Assembly (NCBI GenBank): GCA_013375495.1
Contig: JABXKC010000007.1
Span: forward strand, 57,473-121,472
Direction of reading: 5' to 3'
DNA: 64,000 nucleotides
DNA from: Promethearchaeota archaeon
Lineage (GTDB): Archaea; Asgardarchaeota; Lokiarchaeia; Sigynarchaeales; SOKP01
The stretch's first letter is position 1, and each line of letters starts with the position of its first letter. The notes below the pieces were generated by a model. That model was not told where the DNA came from. It saw only the letters and a program-made list of their open reading frames with translations, and searched no databases. The position numbers were made by a program, and so were the translations under genes. This document shows positions 52,974 to 63,200 of the stretch, one piece after another.

Positions 52974-53738
52974 TTAGTCATCTTCAGGATTTTTTTCTAC
53001 TTCTTTTACTTCTTCCTCTAAATCCTTGGCTTTTTCTTCAAGTTCTTCAATTTCTTCCTCTAATTCTTCAGCTTTTTCTTCAATTTCCTCAGCGTCTTCT
53101 TCTACTTCTTCTACTTCTTCTTCAAGCTCTTCAACAGCTTCCTGTAATTCTTCTTTTTTTTTTTCTTCTACTTCTTCTTCTAAATCCTCAGCTTTTTCTT
53201 CAAGTTTTTCAATTTCTTCCTCTAAATCTTCAGCTTTTTCTTCAAGTTCTTCAGCGTCTTCTTCTAATTCTTCTACTTCTTCTTCAAGTTCCTCAATTTC
53301 TTCCTCTAAATCTTCAGCTTTTTCTTCGATTTCTTTTGCCTTTTTCTTTGCTTTCTTTATCTTTTTTTCAATTTTAGCTTCTATTTCTTCCGCTTTTTCT
53401 TCCACTTTTTCTTCTAGTTCTTTAGCTTTATCCTCTACCTTCTGATCGAGTTCTTTGGCTTTTTTCTCTATTTTCTCATCAATTTCTTTAGCTTTTACAA
53501 GAAAACTGGGTTTTTTATTCCCTGGCCATGCTATATTTACAAAAAGGCCAAGCACGACGATTACAATAGCTATAATAATATAAACTGTTAAATTGTTTTG
53601 AGGAAAGAATTCTAAAACATACTCCATCCAATATACCATGAATGATCCCATCGGACTGACAATTGGTTTTAAAAAGTTCAAAATAGCCGCAACGATGTCA
53701 GCAATAACTTGAATGAAATCTACACCTTGAAGAATCAC
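52974..53738 (-). CDS. Membrane protein with long glutamate-rich coiled-coil tail
   Basis: A 254-residue protein. The first 30 residues and a helix at about 51-70 (LTVYIIIAIVIVVLGLFV) anchor it in the membrane. The rest (about 80-250) is an E/K/L repeat coil with about 7-residue spacing (EELEEEVEELEEDAEEL and so on). The charged tail should lie in the cytosol. Its start overlaps the stop of the gene upstream by four bases. The DNA is a TTC-rich low-complexity stretch, so identity to other genes is unreliable. It is the last gene of a three-gene operon. Confidence 0.72.
   Translation of the reverse strand: MILQGVDFIQVIADIVAAILNFLKPIVSPMGSFMVYWMEYVLEFFPQNNLTVYIIIAIVIVVLGLFVNIAWPGNKKPSFLVKAKEIDEKIEKKAKELDQKVEDKAKELEEKVEEKAEEIEAKIEKKIKKAKKKAKEIEEKAEDLEEEIEELEEEVEELEEDAEELEEKAEDLEEEIEKLEEKAEDLEEEVEEKKKEELQEAVEELEEEVEEVEEDAEEIEEKAEELEEEIEELEEKAKDLEEEVKEVEKNPEDD
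53000..53420. repeat. Low-complexity coding tract
   Basis: Imperfect repeats rich in TTCTTC on the plus strand that encode glutamate and lysine heptads on the minus strand. Length changes by replication slippage are likely. Confidence 0.6.
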
Positions 53739-54250
53739 GATGAGTCATTACCTCCTACATCTGTTTTATATCTTTTCTCTCTAATTGTCTTCCGATTGAG
53801 AACGAAATCGAAGAAATCATATCCTTTTAGAATTATAGTAAGAAAGTAAACTCCCATATAGAGCATGACCATATTTTGAACATTGATAGCAACGAAACCA
53901 ACATTTACAATTTCAAATACTATTTCAAAACGTATTTCAGTAGCTCCACTAAATTTATACGACCATATATAAAGACAATTTAAAATTATTTGAACTAAAG
54001 CGAAAGTTCCTTTTCTTATTGATTGTTTGGGTGATGAGTAATTAAAAAATGCTGTTGCACTGATAAGGAGTCCGAAAGCAGTAATCCAAAAAATAATATT
54101 CTCGTAATCATGTTGAGTTAATACAATATTGACTTCTAAAATTGAGATATTCCTTACCCATGTAAAAGTAAGAAACGGAATAACCATCGTGGTTACGATA
54201 TAAACACACATATAAATAATTCCTTTAATAATGTTGAAAAATCGTCCCAT
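53735..54250 (-). CDS. Small polytopic membrane protein
   Basis: A 171-residue protein with about four hydrophobic helices (near 8-28, 52-70, 82-100 and 118-140) and a basic, charged end. No family recognised. It overlaps the coiled-coil gene by four bases and follows the anchored secreted gene by 11 bases, so the three are one transcript and may form one complex. Confidence 0.68.
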   Translation of the reverse strand: MGRFFNIIKGIIYMCVYIVTTMVIPFLTFTWVRNISILEVNIVLTQHDYENIIFWITAFGLLISATAFFNYSSPKQSIRKGTFALVQIILNCLYIWSYKFSGATEIRFEIVFEIVNVGFVAINVQNMVMLYMGVYFLTIILKGYDFFDFVLNRKTIREKRYKTDVGGNDSS

Positions 54251-54261
54251 TTAAATCCCCC

Positions 54262-54798
54262 TCATGGTGGATATGACCCCAATGATACATTGATTATAGC
54301 AACTGTAAAGGTATAGAGATTTAATGAATAAGAAGCTCTGAATATAAGCCTTGCGTAGAATTCTAATGCAGGCGATCTAAACCAATCCACTTCAGAAAGA
54401 GGTAATGTTCCTGAACCGCTGAAATTCGCTTTGAGAGTCTGCTCTGGTAATACCGATCCAAATTCTTGAGGCTCATCAAAAACCCGAACGGTTGTCGTGT
54501 CATTATTAAGCGTTGAAGTATTTCCAAAGGTCATATCAAGTTGAAATCTTAGAAATATGTCTGATAATTCATATACTCCTCCATTTGTAATATTAAATGG
54601 AATAATAATTTCTATACTTGAATTACCAATATCAGGAATAAGGATTATAGGTCCATCAGGAACGTTAATGTCGTCACCCGCAGGATTTAGAATGGTTACA
54701 GCAGACCAACCTCCCAATATAGAAACAGCTGATAATGATAGAGTAAAAACTAACAAGAAAGCTCTAACAACCCATCTAAACACACGAGACGGTCTCAT
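54262..54798 (-). CDS. Membrane-anchored extracellular beta-sandwich-like protein
   Basis: A 178-residue protein with an N-terminal uncleaved signal or anchor (about 8-35) and an extracellular part rich in beta strands and NxS/T sites (SIEIIIPFNITNGGVYELSD and FRASYSLNLYTFTVAIINVS). The NITNGGVYELSDIFLRFQL pattern resembles LEA14-type beta-sandwich domains, which is a weak match. First gene of the operon. The ATG at 54798 is chosen over in-frame GTG and TTG codons six to nine bases ahead. Confidence 0.62.
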   Translation of the reverse strand: MRPSRVFRWVVRAFLLVFTLSLSAVSILGGWSAVTILNPAGDDINVPDGPIILIPDIGNSSIEIIIPFNITNGGVYELSDIFLRFQLDMTFGNTSTLNNDTTTVRVFDEPQEFGSVLPEQTLKANFSGSGTLPLSEVDWFRSPALEFYARLIFRASYSLNLYTFTVAIINVSLGSYPP

Positions 54799-55111
54799 AA
54801 TCACCAATCTTTACAAATACTTTTTTATTAGATTTAGTAAGTTAACAATAATTAGATAGGCATTAATATAAATTTATGGTCAAGTTTTACAAAAAAAGGA
54901 AGTCTTTAAAAACGACACGAGCATTAATTTTTATTGTTAATGGAAAATATAATCCACTAATGCTGTTGAGAAATATTTTTTAAACAATCTTCAGTAGTAT
55001 CATTTTTTTATGAGCTTATATTTATTTATATATAATTTATAAAACTATTATTTATCTAAAATACTTAGTTAATTATTTTAATACAAAATTGAATAAAAAA
55101 AAAGAAGAAAA
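54799..55111. other. Divergent intergenic region
   Basis: About 313 AT-rich bases between the membrane operon and the Ca2+ ATPase gene. On the plus strand an AT-rich TATA-like cluster lies near 55020-55048. On the minus strand a TATA-like TTTATATTAA lies near 54867-54877. No gene is seen. Confidence 0.45.
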
Positions 55112-57967
55112 ATGACAGAAATAAAACAGATTAGCGCACACTCGGAGAAGATTGATAAAGTTGTGGAGGCATTTGGGTCTTCAATTGAAAAAGGATTATC
55201 TGAAGTTGAAGTACAATCTAGACTTGAAAAATATGGGAAGAACGAATTAATTAAAGAAAAAGGAAAGACTGCTCTCCAAATTTTCATTGGGCAATTTAAA
55301 AGTTTCCTAGTATATTTACTCCTTTTTGCTATAGCAATTTCATTTATTATTGGAATTTGGGAGGGTACTCAGCCTGGTGCTGAAGCTTGGTCTTCGGAAT
55401 ATACAGATGCGATTGTTATTTTAGCGATTTTGGTTGTAAACGCAATTTTGGGATTTTATCAGGAATATCAAGCTGAAAAGTCTATGGAAAGCTTAAAGAA
55501 GTTAGCACCTCATTTTGCTAAGGTTCGTAGAGATGGCAAGGTGAATGAAATTGCGGTAGAGGATGTAGTTCCAGGAGATATTGCTCTTGTTGGAGAAGGG
55601 GATAAGTTTCCAGCAGATTTAAGATTCATTAAAGAATTCTCTCTCTATGTCGACGAGGCTATTCTAACAGGAGAATCAAAACCTGTTAAAAAACAACTTG
55701 ACATTGTAGAGGAAAAGATGATTTTAGCGGATAGAACTAATCTTGGATATATGAATACTATAATTACTAGAGGAAATGCAGAGGGCGTTGTAATTGGAAC
55801 GGGAATGAATACTGAGATAGGAAAAATCGCTGAAAGCTTGCAAAAAGAAAAGGTTGAACCTAGTCCTTTTCAAGTAGAGGTAAACCGCTTTGGAAAATTA
55901 TTAGGGATGATAATTATATTTATTTGTGCTGGTGTATTCGTTACAGAAATAATTATAATACTAGCAACTGAGGGTTTAGCATTCACACCTCAAGAAATCG
56001 ACGAAATCATTGAAGCACTAAAAATTTCTATAAGTTTGGCGGTGTCGGCGGTTCCAGAGGGTCTTGTTGTTGTTATCACCGTGGTTCTAAGCATAGGTAT
56101 GAAAAAAATGGCTGCTAGGAACGCGTTAGTTAGGAATTTGACGGCTGTAGAAACTCTAGGTCGAGTTAATGTAATTTGTTCAGATAAAACAGGTACGCTT
56201 ACGAAAAACGAAATGACAGTAGTAAAAATTTATCTAAATGGAACTGTTTTGGATGTAGAGGGTGTTGGATATAATTTAACAGGCGCCATTAAAGAAAATG
56301 GAAATCCCATTGCCATGAATACCGATCTTAAACGTTTCTTGGAAGTTTGTCTATTTTGTAACAACTCTAATGTAAATATTCTCGATCAAAAAACTGGAGA
56401 AGTTAGTGTTGTTGGAGACCCAACTGAAATTTCTATGAAAGTACTCGCCTTAAAGACAGGTTTAGACGTATCTTTTGAAAAATTGGATGAAATTCCTTTT
56501 GATTCCGACAGGAAAATGATGAGCGTTGTAGGTAGAATTAACGGTAAAACACTTGCCTTAATTAAAGGAGCTCCAGATGTATTGATGAAGAATGCTTCAT
56601 ATATCTTGGAAAATGGGGAAAAAAAACCTATTGGTACCTCTAGGGATATATTATCTAATAAAAATGAGGAGTTTGCCAAAAATGCTTTGAGAGTTCTGGG
56701 AGTAGCTTATAAGGAATTAGAGCCAGGGTACGATCTTAACGAAGTTGAGAAGGATTTTACTTATGTAGGTTTAGTAGGAATTATTGATCCTGCTCGTGAT
56801 GAAGTTAAATTGGCAATTCACGAGGCAAGAAGTGCTGGAATCCGTACTATCATGATTACAGGAGATCACAAGATTACTGCCATAGCGATAGCTCACCAGA
56901 TTGGTTTAACAGAATCAACTGAAGCTATAACGGGTGTAGATTTAGAAGCTATGGATGATGATGAATTATTAGAAAGAGTAAAAACTACGGATGTTTTTGC
57001 GAGAGTTACTTCTGAGCATAAACTTAGAATTTTGAAGAAGCTAAAAGAGCTCGATTTAATAGTTGCAATGACTGGAGATGGAGTAAACGACGCTCCAGCT
57101 GTAAAAGGAGCTCATGTAGGTGTAGCAATGGGTTTGAAAGGTACGGAAGTTACTCAAGAGGCTTCGGATATGATCCTTATCGACGATAATTACGCAACGA
57201 TTGTAAATGCAATCGAGGAAGGGAGAGGTATTTTTGAGACGACCAAAGGATTCTTTCGTTATATGTTGAGTACAAATTTTGATGAAATCTTTCTAATTTT
57301 AATAGCTTATATCCTAATGAAATTATTCGCAACGACTTTTATTGGAATCCCTGTTGAGCCACTTCAAATTCTCTGGTTAAATATAGCAACAGACGGTATT
57401 CCAGCGATGGTATTGGGATTCACACCCACGGATCCTGATGTTATGAAGGCACCTCCTAGAAAGGGATTTACTTTACTAAAAGAAATTAAGGGTCCTGCAT
57501 TGTTTTTAGGACTTTATACCTCAATCACAGATATTTCGCTTTACATTATTCTTTGGACAGTTCTCATTCCTGCGTGGAGTGTTGCTGATCCACTCTTAGT
57601 GGGCTACACTGTTAGTGGGTCTGCGGCTCAAATATATGCTATTAGTCTAGCACAGACGATTTTATTCACGAATTTAGTGATATGTGAGTTACTATTTGTC
57701 TATACATGTACGAGCAATATAAAACCGTTCTACAAATTTCCTAATAAGCATTTATTCTGGGCTACAGGACTTTCACTTGGCTTACAATTATTATTACTTT
57801 ACACACCGATAAGCATAGCATTTCATGTTGTACCTTTGACACAATGGTATCACTGGGCAACTCTTTTTATAGCCGCATTTAGCGTTTCTATTGTTGACGA
57901 ACTGAGGAAATATAGAATAAGATTAAAGTTAAGAAAAGATACTAATTACCTAATTAACTCTACTTAA
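55112..57967 (+). CDS. P-type Ca2+-transporting ATPase (PMR1/SERCA type)
   Basis: A 951-residue P2A-type ATPase that exports or stores Ca2+ (possibly Mn2+). Motifs: ILTGES (actuator domain), PEGL at 315-318 in M4, phosphorylated D358 in SDKTGTLT, KGAPDVL in the nucleotide domain and TGDGVNDAPA at 654-663. The later helices have the ATDGIPAM segment with the M6 ion ligands. Length and motif set match eukaryotic PMR1/SERCA and bacterial relatives such as LMCA1. No regulatory partner is adjacent. A TATA-like cluster precedes it and T8 tracts follow. Confidence 0.93.
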   Translation: MTEIKQISAHSEKIDKVVEAFGSSIEKGLSEVEVQSRLEKYGKNELIKEKGKTALQIFIGQFKSFLVYLLLFAIAISFIIGIWEGTQPGAEAWSSEYTDAIVILAILVVNAILGFYQEYQAEKSMESLKKLAPHFAKVRRDGKVNEIAVEDVVPGDIALVGEGDKFPADLRFIKEFSLYVDEAILTGESKPVKKQLDIVEEKMILADRTNLGYMNTIITRGNAEGVVIGTGMNTEIGKIAESLQKEKVEPSPFQVEVNRFGKLLGMIIIFICAGVFVTEIIIILATEGLAFTPQEIDEIIEALKISISLAVSAVPEGLVVVITVVLSIGMKKMAARNALVRNLTAVETLGRVNVICSDKTGTLTKNEMTVVKIYLNGTVLDVEGVGYNLTGAIKENGNPIAMNTDLKRFLEVCLFCNNSNVNILDQKTGEVSVVGDPTEISMKVLALKTGLDVSFEKLDEIPFDSDRKMMSVVGRINGKTLALIKGAPDVLMKNASYILENGEKKPIGTSRDILSNKNEEFAKNALRVLGVAYKELEPGYDLNEVEKDFTYVGLVGIIDPARDEVKLAIHEARSAGIRTIMITGDHKITAIAIAHQIGLTESTEAITGVDLEAMDDDELLERVKTTDVFARVTSEHKLRILKKLKELDLIVAMTGDGVNDAPAVKGAHVGVAMGLKGTEVTQEASDMILIDDNYATIVNAIEEGRGIFETTKGFFRYMLSTNFDEIFLILIAYILMKLFATTFIGIPVEPLQILWLNIATDGIPAMVLGFTPTDPDVMKAPPRKGFTLLKEIKGPALFLGLYTSITDISLYIILWTVLIPAWSVADPLLVGYTVSGSAAQIYAISLAQTILFTNLVICELLFVYTCTSNIKPFYKFPNKHLFWATGLSLGLQLLLLYTPISIAFHVVPLTQWYHWATLFIAAFSVSIVDELRKYRIRLKLRKDTNYLINST

Positions 57968-57990
57968 TAATTTTTATTTTCAAATTATTC

Positions 57991-57998
57991 TTTTTTTT
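57991..57998 (+). terminator. Poly-T terminator of the Ca2+ ATPase gene
   Basis: T8 on the coding strand 24 bases beyond the stop, with a second T8 at 58023-58030. Confidence 0.5.
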
Positions 57999-58102
57999 AT
58001 GATTTATTATCAAATTTTTAGCTTTTTTTTAGAAAACTTGAAGCTTTAAATTCAGAAATCACATGTGGAATACATTTTATAGGTTTAACTTTAATACTCT
58101 TA

Positions 58103-59191
58103 TTATTTATTCTCTTCAATATGTTTAAAAAATAAGCCAATTCCCATTATCTTAAAAGTATCCTGAACATTTATGTTTCGTAATGCTGAGGTTTCAATGA
58201 AAAAGCTCTTCAATTCTTTTGCTTGATTCAATCCTTCTTCTTTAGTTACGGCTCTATCTACCTCTAAATCAATCTTATTCCCTACAAGAACGAAGGGTAT
58301 GTTGCCTAATTCCTTTTGTGCGTCTTTGAACCAGAAATTTATCGCTTCGTCAAAAGTCTCTCTTCGAGTAACGTCATAAACGATAAACGCGCAGTTTGCT
58401 CCTTTGTAATAATCACGTCTAACTCGTTTAAAATAGCTTTGACCTGCGAGATCAAAAATTAAAAATTTGATAATATCTTCTTTAAAACCTTGAACATGAT
58501 ATTGCTGTGTGGAAATCGAGATACCCAGAGTAGGGCGATAATCAATAATGTCTTCTTTTTTCAAAAATTGACTTACTAACGTAGTTTTACCTACTGCGGC
58601 TGAACCTAGCACAATTAATTTAAAAAGTTTTTCTATTTGTTTGTCTTTATCAAACTTATGAGTAGGGGTTACACCATTTATTATAGAGTTTGATTCTTTA
58701 ATTGAAAACTTATCTAATCCTAGAGAAAAATTATCATATATTCTTAAATTTGGTATTTCAAGAGAATTGAATTTAAAATCAAAACTATTTTCAAGTAACT
58801 GTGCGATTTTCTCAACAACAAGGTAAGCTATTGGAAAAAGAGAGTTTAAGTTTGTTTCATAATCGCAAACTAGTAATAGAATTGCTTCAGATCCCGCTTC
58901 TAAGTATATTATTCGATTGTCCTCAGTTTCGAATGAACCACTACCATACCGACCTGTCTTATATTCTAAGCTAATTTTATCAAGAAGATTTTCTACTATC
59001 GCAGTAAACGCTCCATAGATATCTTCTGATTCTTCATCTTTTTGAGTTGTTTCGGCAGATTTACCATATTTTGAAAATAATAAACCTTCATTTGAATAAA
59101 TAAAAGCTAGTATAACATCATCTCGTGATTCTACGAAATTTTTTAATAGAATCCGAAGATTTTCCTCTTTTGTTGCCGCTTTAGTTTCCAT
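58103..59191 (-). CDS. Roadblock/longin-like domain fused to a Rab-like GTPase
   Basis: A 362-residue fusion. Residues about 10-138 fit a roadblock or longin fold (VILAFIYSNEGLLFSKYGK, IYGAFTAIVENLLDKIS, RIIYLEAGSEAILLLVCDY, then a long helix). Residues about 188-360 are a full Rab-type GTPase: G1 GSAAVGKT (196-203), T221 in TLGISIS, DLAGQ (247-251), NKID (305-308) and TSA (334-336). Roadblock proteins bind Ras-like GTPases in eukaryotes and bacteria, so this puts a GTPase and a likely partner in one chain. No membrane anchor or C-terminal cysteine is seen. Confidence 0.88.
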   Translation of the reverse strand: METKAATKEENLRILLKNFVESRDDVILAFIYSNEGLLFSKYGKSAETTQKDEESEDIYGAFTAIVENLLDKISLEYKTGRYGSGSFETEDNRIIYLEAGSEAILLLVCDYETNLNSLFPIAYLVVEKIAQLLENSFDFKFNSLEIPNLRIYDNFSLGLDKFSIKESNSIINGVTPTHKFDKDKQIEKLFKLIVLGSAAVGKTTLVSQFLKKEDIIDYRPTLGISISTQQYHVQGFKEDIIKFLIFDLAGQSYFKRVRRDYYKGANCAFIVYDVTRRETFDEAINFWFKDAQKELGNIPFVLVGNKIDLEVDRAVTKEEGLNQAKELKSFFIETSALRNINVQDTFKIMGIGLFFKHIEENK

Positions 59192-59368
59192 TATATAGAT
59201 AAATTATAGATTATTGATTGATTTCTTGTTGTGGGTTTTTTTTAAGAAATTCGAGTTTCTTTTCTTTAAAAATACTACTCGTTATATTTAAATTTTTTTT
59301 ATAACTTAACTATCTATTATAATTCTTAAACCTTAATTTTTAAAAAGATAATTTTTGAGTTAATCGTA

Positions 59369-60067
59369 ATGAACATTCCCGAATTGTTGAAAAATAAGCT
59401 TGAATCAAACCAGACTGTACTTACTGAATTTGAGTCAAAGAATTTACTAAAGGAAATTGGAATCCCCATTCCAGACCAAGAATTAGCGACTACTATAGAA
59501 GAAACCATTGCAGTTGCTAAAAAAATAGGCTTTCCCGTAGTATTAAAACTAATGGCCGAAGATATAATACACAAATCTGATACTGGAGCTGTAAAACTAA
59601 ATATCAAAAATGAAGATGAAACTGCTCAAGCATATGATGAATTGATGAAAATACCATCCCAAAGTGAAAAATCAATTAGCATACAGAAAATGGCTGATGA
59701 ACCTATAACCGAGTTAATAATAGGAATGACTACTGACGCTCAATTTGGCCCTGCACTAATGTTTGGGATTGGTGGGATCTTAGTTGAACTCTTAGAAGAT
59801 GTAAGTTTCAGAATTGCCCCAATTACAGAATATGATGCCCGAGAGCAGATACACGAGATAAAAGGATTTCCTATCTTAGATGGATATCGAGGAAAACCAA
59901 AAGCAGATATAGATGCTATTGTAGATACATTATTAAAGATTTCAGACCTCGTGACAGAATACGAAGAAATCAATGAAATGGACCTAAATCCCGTTTTCAT
60001 CTACGAAAAAGGACTGATTTGCGTAGACGCGAGAATAATTCTGAAAAAACCGGAAAAACAAGAATAA
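59369..60067 (+). CDS. ADP-forming acetyl/acyl-CoA synthetase ATP-grasp (beta) subunit
   Basis: A 232-residue ATP-grasp domain of the ADP-forming acyl-CoA synthetase beta type. Motifs: GFPVVLKLMAEDIIHKSDTG, with the lysine and histidine region, a GPALMFGIGGILVELLEDVSFR loop split across two strands, and EEINEMDLNPVF for ATP and metal. Archaea use it to make ATP from acetyl-CoA or branched acyl-CoA. The alpha subunit is not in the window, so it must be elsewhere or replaced. Confidence 0.9.
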   Translation: MNIPELLKNKLESNQTVLTEFESKNLLKEIGIPIPDQELATTIEETIAVAKKIGFPVVLKLMAEDIIHKSDTGAVKLNIKNEDETAQAYDELMKIPSQSEKSISIQKMADEPITELIIGMTTDAQFGPALMFGIGGILVELLEDVSFRIAPITEYDAREQIHEIKGFPILDGYRGKPKADIDAIVDTLLKISDLVTEYEEINEMDLNPVFIYEKGLICVDARIILKKPEKQE

Positions 60068-60241
60068 TTTTTAACCATTTTTTATATAATTATTTTGAAA
60101 AACTTAAATAAACTCATTTCTACGTTATGAATAAATTCCTAAATTCAAATAGATTTATTGAGAAAAAAAGTAATTTTAAATTCAAAAACACGATGTTATA
60201 GTTAATATATATAAAAATAAACAAATTATTTTTTGATAATT

Positions 60242-63200
60242 ATGCTTAGATCTAAGTGGAACAGAAAAATAAAAGCAATATTCCTTCTTGTTTTAGCTTT
60301 TGGGATGACTTTTACAAGTATTAGTTCATTATTCTTTACTTCAAGCCCGTTTCAAGTTGGATTTGAAAATAATGATAATGAAAAACTAGAAAATTTAACA
60401 GATGTTGAAAATCAAATTCCAAAAATATCAGAATATAAAGAATTTGATGGATCAGGAGATCAATTCAATATGATTTTACACCAATCATTAATTAATTCTT
60501 CTACTGTAGAATTTGATAATATCGATGTAGTAAATAGCTTTTCAGAACCATTTCCTCAGTATAATGGATTTAATACTTCATACATTAACATTTCGATTGA
60601 TAACGTTTATGCTCCTAATTATACCTATATTGTGGAAGATGATCCATTTGAAGCCAGTACTGATCTTGCTCCTACATATGCTACTTCTTTCATAGTAAAT
60701 TCAAGTTGCTATATCATCAATGCTTCTTTTAATTTATTTATAGCATTTGGTACCCCTACTGCTAATGTTTATTTATTCAACTCTACATGGGTTGGTTCTC
60801 AAAGTCAACCTAATTCTGCCTCAGCACAAATAATCGGATCTATACCCTCTCCACTAACTGGATGGAATAATTTAGTTTTGTCAAAAACCTTATTAAATAT
60901 TTCTCTAACTGATAATAACACATGGTTTATTGGCTTACGTGAAGGTACTGGTGTAAACAGTTTAGAATGGCGATATGTACAGGATATAACTAATGGAGAT
61001 AATTCTTATGCATATCGCGTAGGAGTATCCTTAGTTCAAAACGATTATGAATGTAAAGTAGGACTTTCTCCCTTGAATCAAAATTCTCTTCCATCAGATA
61101 TAGGATTAAGAATAAACGGTACCTTAGTATCTGATACTACTCAAGGGTCTGGAACCTGGTCTTCAACAACAGCATATAATAGTCAAACAAATGCGTTAGA
61201 GTTTTCCTTAACATCAGACTGGTGGGATGTTTCATGTAATGTAACTAATGTTGAAATAAATTATACAAAAACGGATTTAAAAGCGACCTCAAGTTTTAAC
61301 ATTCCTAGAAGCGGTCAGGATGTGCAATGGAATGTTACTGTAGCCGGAGGACTGAATTATTTTGATTCGCGAATTGCCAATTTTAATACGATAAATTTTA
61401 CTATTCCCGATATGTGGAAAGATACCACCATTAAAGTGTTCAACGGTACCACTGAAAAAACAAGTTTAATAAAGAGAGTATTAGGAAATGGATATCGGGA
61501 AGTACAAGTGCTCAATGCAGGAAATGGAACAAATTGGTATTTAAATGCAAATTCTACAAACCTTATATCGTCAATTAGCACATATGTTAGTGGTATCTAT
61601 ATGACTCAAGTCAATTTTACTAATGAAATTAGATTTAATGCTACTTTTGGTGAAACAATATCCAATGGTAACTTAAATTTGAGTGTGTTTAGTCCAACAA
61701 CTCCAAGATACCTAAATTATTCGTATCTCCTTGATATATCAACATTAACCCCTAATATAGAATTTGACGTCTCAGATTGGGATATCTCTAAAAATGCTAC
61801 CGATTATGGAGTTTTTAAGGTTCAGATATCTTGGAATAACAATACAGCCGCGGGTTTCCTTGAGATCTTTTTCACTGTTATTGCAGATACAGATTTAATA
61901 TTAAATTCTCCTCTCTCTGGACAAAGTCATTATGATAATGAACTTTTTAATGTTACCGTCTTTTATAACGACACAGGTCCAAATTTAGGAGATAATGGAA
62001 TAACAGGAGCAGTTATCACAGAAAGTAGCACTTTATTAGGATCACCAACTCCAACTGGAGTCGATGGGTATTATTCACTTGAGCTTGACACCGATGACTT
62101 TAATTATGGATGGAATTATATTGAAATAACTGCAAATAAATCTTTTTATAACAATCAATCACTTATCTTTTCTTTCCATCACAGAATAAATACAACTATA
62201 GAACCATCCAATACTAAACTTTTTGGAGATGTGATAAGAGGTGATATAGTTTCTTATACATTTAATTATTCTGATGTTCTAGGTAATCCTATTCTGGGCG
62301 CAACAATCCAAGAAGTTGTTTTACCCGGAGGATTTATCTCAAATCCATATGAAGTTGGAGGATCTCCGGGAAATTACACTATTGAGTTGGACACTTCAAA
62401 TGTTCTAGCATCTGTTATACCGTATACTTGTGTATTTAACATTACAGTAACCGGTAATCAAACTCAGAATCTCAATTTAATTTTGACGGTTATTCAAGCA
62501 CAAACAAATGTTAAAATTAATTCTTTTATTCCTATTCTTAATTTAAAAGATGGGTTTGACCAACAAATAGAATTCTTCTTTAATGATACCGATAACAATC
62601 AAGGTGTTCCAGGAGTACCAATAAGTAACATAACAGTAACAGACAACCAAACTTATAATCCCAGAATGATAGGACCATTGACTCCCTTTGGAGCTGTAGG
62701 TAATTATAGGCTAAATATTAGTATTTCGGGATTAAATTCCGGCTGGATTCAATTCGAACTAAATGTATCAAGAAGTCCTGATTATAATTGGAGTGTAGAT
62801 TATTTTGAATTTTATTTAAGAGGAAATTTGACACAGACAGTTATAGAGTCTGTTATCGACCTTAATGGAGAAGGCCTCCTCGTACCCACGGGTCTCAATT
62901 ATTCGATATATATTGGTCGTAATATAAATTTAAATATTACTATAATGGATATTGATAACGGTAATAAAACAGTAATGGGCAATGCAAATTCTTATATGGT
63001 TAATTATTATCAAATTACTAACCCATTGAATCAAGGGATTCTCTCAAATGCATTAACCTTTGATGTTTATACTAACTACTATAAAGGATCAATAGGAACA
63101 TCGACTCTTACTACGGTGGGAACTTATGCTATAAATATAACTATTTTAAAAACAGACTATGAAGCTTCAATCGTAAGTTTCAACTTAACTATCAAAGCTA

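Noticed and set aside
53000..53420. Repeated tract considered as a CRISPR array
   Set aside because: The repeats are imperfect, 6-21 bases, in a coding frame and lack unique spacers.
53026..53445. Long serine-rich open frame on the plus strand opposite the glutamate-rich coil
   Set aside because: It is the complement of TTC/GAA-type repeats. Such tracts give open frames on both strands. The minus-strand gene has membrane segments, operon overlap and a start, so the plus-strand frame is a shadow.
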